Shown in pieces: positions 61,243 to 64,000 of a stretch of 64,000 bases of DNA. The stretch is from NCBI RefSeq assembly GCF_001618955.1, contig NZ_LVYV01000001.1:751501-815500 (forward strand). The letters are read 5' to 3'. The notes under the pieces are model-generated. The model had not been told where the DNA came from. It was given only the letters and a program-made list of their open reading frames with translations, and searched no databases. Position numbers and translations under genes: made by a program. Within the stretch, counting starts at the first letter, position 1. Each line of letters opens with the position of its first letter. Source of the DNA: Tardiphaga robiniae (GTDB taxonomy: Bacteria; Pseudomonadota; Alphaproteobacteria; Rhizobiales; Xanthobacteraceae).

Positions 61243-62232
61243 TCATTCGACCTTAAGGCCCGCGGCTTTGACCACTTTCTCCCACTTCTCGGTCTCCGCG
61301 ACGATCATCTTACCGAACGCTTCTGGCGGTCCGATCAGCGGTTCGCCGCCGAGATCGATCAGCTTGGCCTTGACGGCCGGATCCGCCAGCACCGCATTAA
61401 CGTCCGCGTTGAGCTTGGCGATAATCTCCGGCGGCGTCTTCTTCGGCGCACCCATGCCGAACAAAGCGCTGGCCTCATAACCCGGCACGGTTTCCGCGAC
61501 GGTCGGCACATCGGGTAACAGCGACGACTTGTCGGTGGTCGTCACCGCCAGCGCACGAAGGCTGCCCGAGCGGATATGCTGGATGATTGACGGCATGTTG
61601 TCGAAGATCACCTGGACCTGACCGCCGAGCATGTCGGTGATCGCTGGCGCAGCACCGCGATAGGGCACATGCTGCATCTTGGCGCCCGACAGCATCATGA
61701 ACATCTCACCGGATAGATGCACCGAGGTGCCGTTACCCGACGACGCCATGTTCACCTTGCCCGGATTGGCCTTCACATAGGCGATGAATTCCCCGACGGT
61801 CTTCGCCGTGATGTCCTTGTTGACGGTCATCACATTGGCGGTGCGATGGAAGGCGGCGACAGGCGCGATATCACGCACGAAATTGAAGCTCAGCTTCCCA
61901 TAGAGCGTCGCGTTGATGTAGTTCGCCGGATTGACCAGCAGGATGGTGTAGCCGTCGGGTTCTGCATTCACGACAGATTCGGTGCCGATATTGTTGCCGG
62001 CGCCCGGCTTGTTCTCGACGACGAATTGCTGACCGGTTCGCTCAGATAACTTCTGCCCGATCAGGCGGGCCAGAATATCGGTTGCACCACCAGCAGGATA
62101 GCCGACGACAAAGCGAACCGGCCGCGTCGGATAGTCCACGGCCAGCGCCGAGCTGACAGGAACGAGAGCGGTTGCAGCAAAAGCAGAAAAGCCAAGCGCA
62201 ATCAGACCGATCGCGGCACGACGTGACGTCAT
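61243..62232 (-). CDS. Bug/TctC-family periplasmic solute-binding protein
   Basis: A 329-residue binding protein with a signal peptide (AAIGLIALGFSAFAATALVP). YPTRPVRFVVGYPAGGATDI is the TctC/Bug N-terminus, FVVENKPGAGNNIGTESVVN and GTSVHLSGEMFMMLSGAKMQ are later signatures. Such proteins bind carboxylates (citrate, aromatic acids) for tripartite transporters; no TctA/TctB gene is nearby, so it is an orphan of the kind common in this group. Ligand unknown. Confidence 0.9.
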   Translation of the reverse strand: MTSRRAAIGLIALGFSAFAATALVPVSSALAVDYPTRPVRFVVGYPAGGATDILARLIGQKLSERTGQQFVVENKPGAGNNIGTESVVNAEPDGYTILLVNPANYINATLYGKLSFNFVRDIAPVAAFHRTANVMTVNKDITAKTVGEFIAYVKANPGKVNMASSGNGTSVHLSGEMFMMLSGAKMQHVPYRGAAPAITDMLGGQVQVIFDNMPSIIQHIRSGSLRALAVTTTDKSSLLPDVPTVAETVPGYEASALFGMGAPKKTPPEIIAKLNADVNAVLADPAVKAKLIDLGGEPLIGPPEAFGKMIVAETEKWEKVVKAAGLKVE

Positions 62233-62386
62233 ATTTTATTCCCTCCGGCTGCCGCAACTTTGCGCGCGGTCAGCGTGTGTTGAATTGACAACGGCCGTAT
62301 CTACCAAACAATTCAACTATCGACCAGTGCGACACTACTGCGGCACCAGCCCAAAGAAACGTCAAGGCAAAGCCAAGGACCATTTC

Positions 62387-62800
62387 ATGTCCCTCACCGT
62401 CACGGCCCTCGATCATCTCGTCCTCAACGTCGCTGACGTCCAGCGCTCAGCCACCTGGTATCAACGCGTCCTGGGCATGGAGGTGAAGGTGTTCGATCCC
62501 GGTCCGGGAAAGTTACCGCGCACATCGGTGAGTTTTGGCGTGCAAAAGATCAATCTGCGGCCGATCAGCGCCGATAAGGTCGAGTGGTTCACGGCGGATC
62601 ATGAGATGGTCGGCAGTGACGACCTCTGTTTTCTCACTGCCTCACCGCCCGACGCCGTAATCACGCATCTCGGTGCTTGCGGCGTTGCGATCGAGGAAGG
62701 CCCGGTGGCCAAACAGGGCGCGCGGGGCACCTTGCGCTCAGTCTATTGCCGGGATCCCGATGGCAGCCTGATTGAAATTTCGTCTTACGAAATAGGCTGA
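62387..62800 (+). CDS. Glyoxalase-fold (VOC) protein
   Basis: Start taken as ATG 62387 (MSLTVTALDHLVLNVADVQR), with AAGGA upstream. LDHLVLNV and YCRDPDGSLIEISSY are the two ends of a vicinal-oxygen-chelate domain, with a metal-binding histidine (H10) and the glutamate in LIEIS. Typical members are glyoxalase-like or ring-cleavage-like enzymes; substrate unknown. 137 residues, a single domain. Confidence 0.8.
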   Translation: MSLTVTALDHLVLNVADVQRSATWYQRVLGMEVKVFDPGPGKLPRTSVSFGVQKINLRPISADKVEWFTADHEMVGSDDLCFLTASPPDAVITHLGACGVAIEEGPVAKQGARGTLRSVYCRDPDGSLIEISSYEIG

Positions 62801-62810
62801 TCCTGCATGC

Positions 62811-62832
62811 CGGGGCGGTTTGCGCCGCCCCG
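62811..62832 (+). terminator. Hairpin after the VOC gene
   Basis: CGGGGCGG (62811-62818) and CCGCCCCG (62825-62832) pair around TTTGCG, 11 bases after the stop. There is no T-run, so it may need Rho or simply stabilise the message. Confidence 0.5.
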
Positions 62833-62923
62833 CCGCCGATGGCACAACATCTTCCGTAAAAACAAGAATAAGAAAGCCGCCCCCGCGTAAGCGGTCGCTC
62901 CGGTGGCTTTCGACGGAGGATGC

Positions 62924-64000
62924 ATGCCCTACCCCGCGACGAATCCCGCCATGATTCCCGGTTCGATCGGCCCGTTCGACGGCATGGACGTCCCGTGGCT
63001 GCTGCGCATGCACGCCGAGACGCGTCGCGATCACCCTTTCATCATCTGGTCGCCATTCGATGCGCCGGCGCGGCCATGGACCTATGGCGAGTTTCACGAG
63101 CGCGTCGGGGCACTTTCAGCAGGCCTCGCCAGGCGCGGCATCGTCCAGGGCGACTATGTGCTGATCCATCTCGACAATTGCGTCGAGATGCTGCTGGCTT
63201 GGTTCGCCTGCGCCGAGCTCGGCGCCATCGCAGTGACCACGAATACCCGCTCCTCAGCCGCCGAAATCGAGTATTTCGCCGATCATTGCGGCGCGGTCGC
63301 CGCTATCACGCAGCCATCCTATGCCGAACTCGTCGCCACCAATTGCCGCAAGCTGCGCTGGATCGCCGTGACCTCGCACAATGCTGGCGCGCTGGCCGAT
63401 GGTTACACGGTCGGCAAGGCCGAGCGTTTTGATGCGTTGTTCGCTGACAGCGCCGATCGTCCGCGCCGCCCGGTCGACCTGTGGGCGCATTGTAGCGTCC
63501 AATATACGTCAGGCACCACATCGCGGCCCAAAGCCGTGCTGTGGACCCACGCCAATGCGCTGTGGGGCGGCAAGGTGAACGCCGCGCATCAGGACCTACA
63601 TGCGTTTGATACGCATATGACTTATCTGCCGCTATTTCATACCAACGCGCTGGCCTATTCGATGCTGGCGACGTTGTGGGTCGGTGCCTCCCTAGTGCTT
63701 CAGCCGCGTTTTTCCGCGCGCCGGTTCTGGAACGTGGCGCTCGAACATCGCGCGACCTGGCTGTCGACGATCCCGTTCTGCATGAAGGCGCTGCTCGAAC
63801 ACGACGTACCGAAGCATCATTTCCGGCTGTGGGGTGCGTCGTTCTGCGATCCGCCGGCCTTTGCCAAATTCGGCGTCAAGATCATCGGCTGGTGGGGTAT
63901 GACCGAGACCATTACTCACGGCATCATCGGCGAGGTCGATCAGCCTAACACGCCGATGGCCATCGGCCGCGCAGCAACCGAATATGGCATCCGCGTCACC
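62924..64000 (+). CDS. AMP-dependent acyl-CoA synthetase/ligase (partial, runs off the right edge)
   Basis: The first 359 codons of an ANL-superfamily enzyme that activates a carboxylic acid as acyl-AMP and passes it to CoA. YTSGTTSRPKAVLWTHAN (about residues 193-210) is the phosphate-binding loop, and WWGMTETITHG (about 322) the A5 motif. ATG 62924 follows CGGAGGA. It is the same strand as the VOC gene, 123 bases downstream of it, with a hairpin between, so it is probably a separate transcript. The C-terminal lid domain with the catalytic lysine lies outside the window. Substrate unknown. Confidence 0.9.
   Translation, partial: MPYPATNPAMIPGSIGPFDGMDVPWLLRMHAETRRDHPFIIWSPFDAPARPWTYGEFHERVGALSAGLARRGIVQGDYVLIHLDNCVEMLLAWFACAELGAIAVTTNTRSSAAEIEYFADHCGAVAAITQPSYAELVATNCRKLRWIAVTSHNAGALADGYTVGKAERFDALFADSADRPRRPVDLWAHCSVQYTSGTTSRPKAVLWTHANALWGGKVNAAHQDLHAFDTHMTYLPLFHTNALAYSMLATLWVGASLVLQPRFSARRFWNVALEHRATWLSTIPFCMKALLEHDVPKHHFRLWGASFCDPPAFAKFGVKIIGWWGMTETITHGIIGEVDQPNTPMAIGRAATEYGIRVT

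Overview
The window looks like the chromosome of an alphaproteobacterium of the Bradyrhizobium / Rhodopseudomonas / Afipia group (Nitrobacteraceae). The evidence is a Rhizobiales-type flagellar cluster (FlaF, FlbT, FtcR, MotB-MotC-MotE and a MotD-like hook-length protein) and small secreted families typical of that group (DUF3551-like, GCG-type repeat protein). It falls into two parts that meet at about 19.8 kb.

1-19,791 is the right-hand part of an integrative, probably mobilizable, element that continues off the left edge. In order it holds: an archaeo-eukaryotic primase-like gene with a cluster of hairpins inside it (38-1750); small unknown genes (1833-5210), one broken by an in-frame stop; a decayed IS5-family transposase (5269-5723); a repeat-rich candidate oriT (5724-5959); and a tightly overlapping mobilization operon (5980-9712) with a MobC-like protein, a relaxase with a gene nested out of frame inside it, and an unknown last gene. 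Then comes the most unusual stretch, 9522-14082. Four copies (R1-R4) of a roughly 150-250 bp sequence, consisting of the 3' end of the last mob gene plus the start of the next, separate single genes or gene pairs: a nitrilase-superfamily amidohydrolase, a stand-alone AICAR-transformylase-like protein, and fabA with a TetR regulator. The copies look mosaic, as if cargo had entered by recombination inside the repeat. The element ends with a secreted alpha/beta hydrolase, a frameshifted HNH-like gene, an AlpA/Xis-like protein, a tyrosine integrase, three copies of a putative integrase arm site, and the 3' part of a tRNA-Arg(CCG) that marks the attachment site.

19,792-64,000 is chromosomal backbone. 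A glycosyltransferase and gene-poor DNA lead into a nearly complete flagellar cluster (24.4-57.7 kb). It encodes the regulator FtcR, export gate (FlhA, FlhB, FliP, FliQ, FliR), ATPase and stator (FliI, FliH-like, FliJ-like), MS/C-ring (FliF, FliG, FliM, FliN), rod, hook and P/L rings (FlgA-FlgL), motor (MotA, MotB, MotC, MotE), one flagellin and its regulators (FlaF, FlbT). Most genes lie on the minus strand in overlapping operons; FlgF, FliI and a DUF1217 protein are divergent from MotA. FliO and FliD were not seen. This resembles the lateral flagellar system of bradyrhizobia.

The right end carries unlinked metabolic genes: histidine ammonia-lyase, a spermidine-synthase-like methyltransferase, a Bug/TctC binding protein, a glyoxalase-fold protein, and an acyl-CoA synthetase-like gene cut by the window edge. 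No rRNA, complete tRNA or CRISPR array was found.
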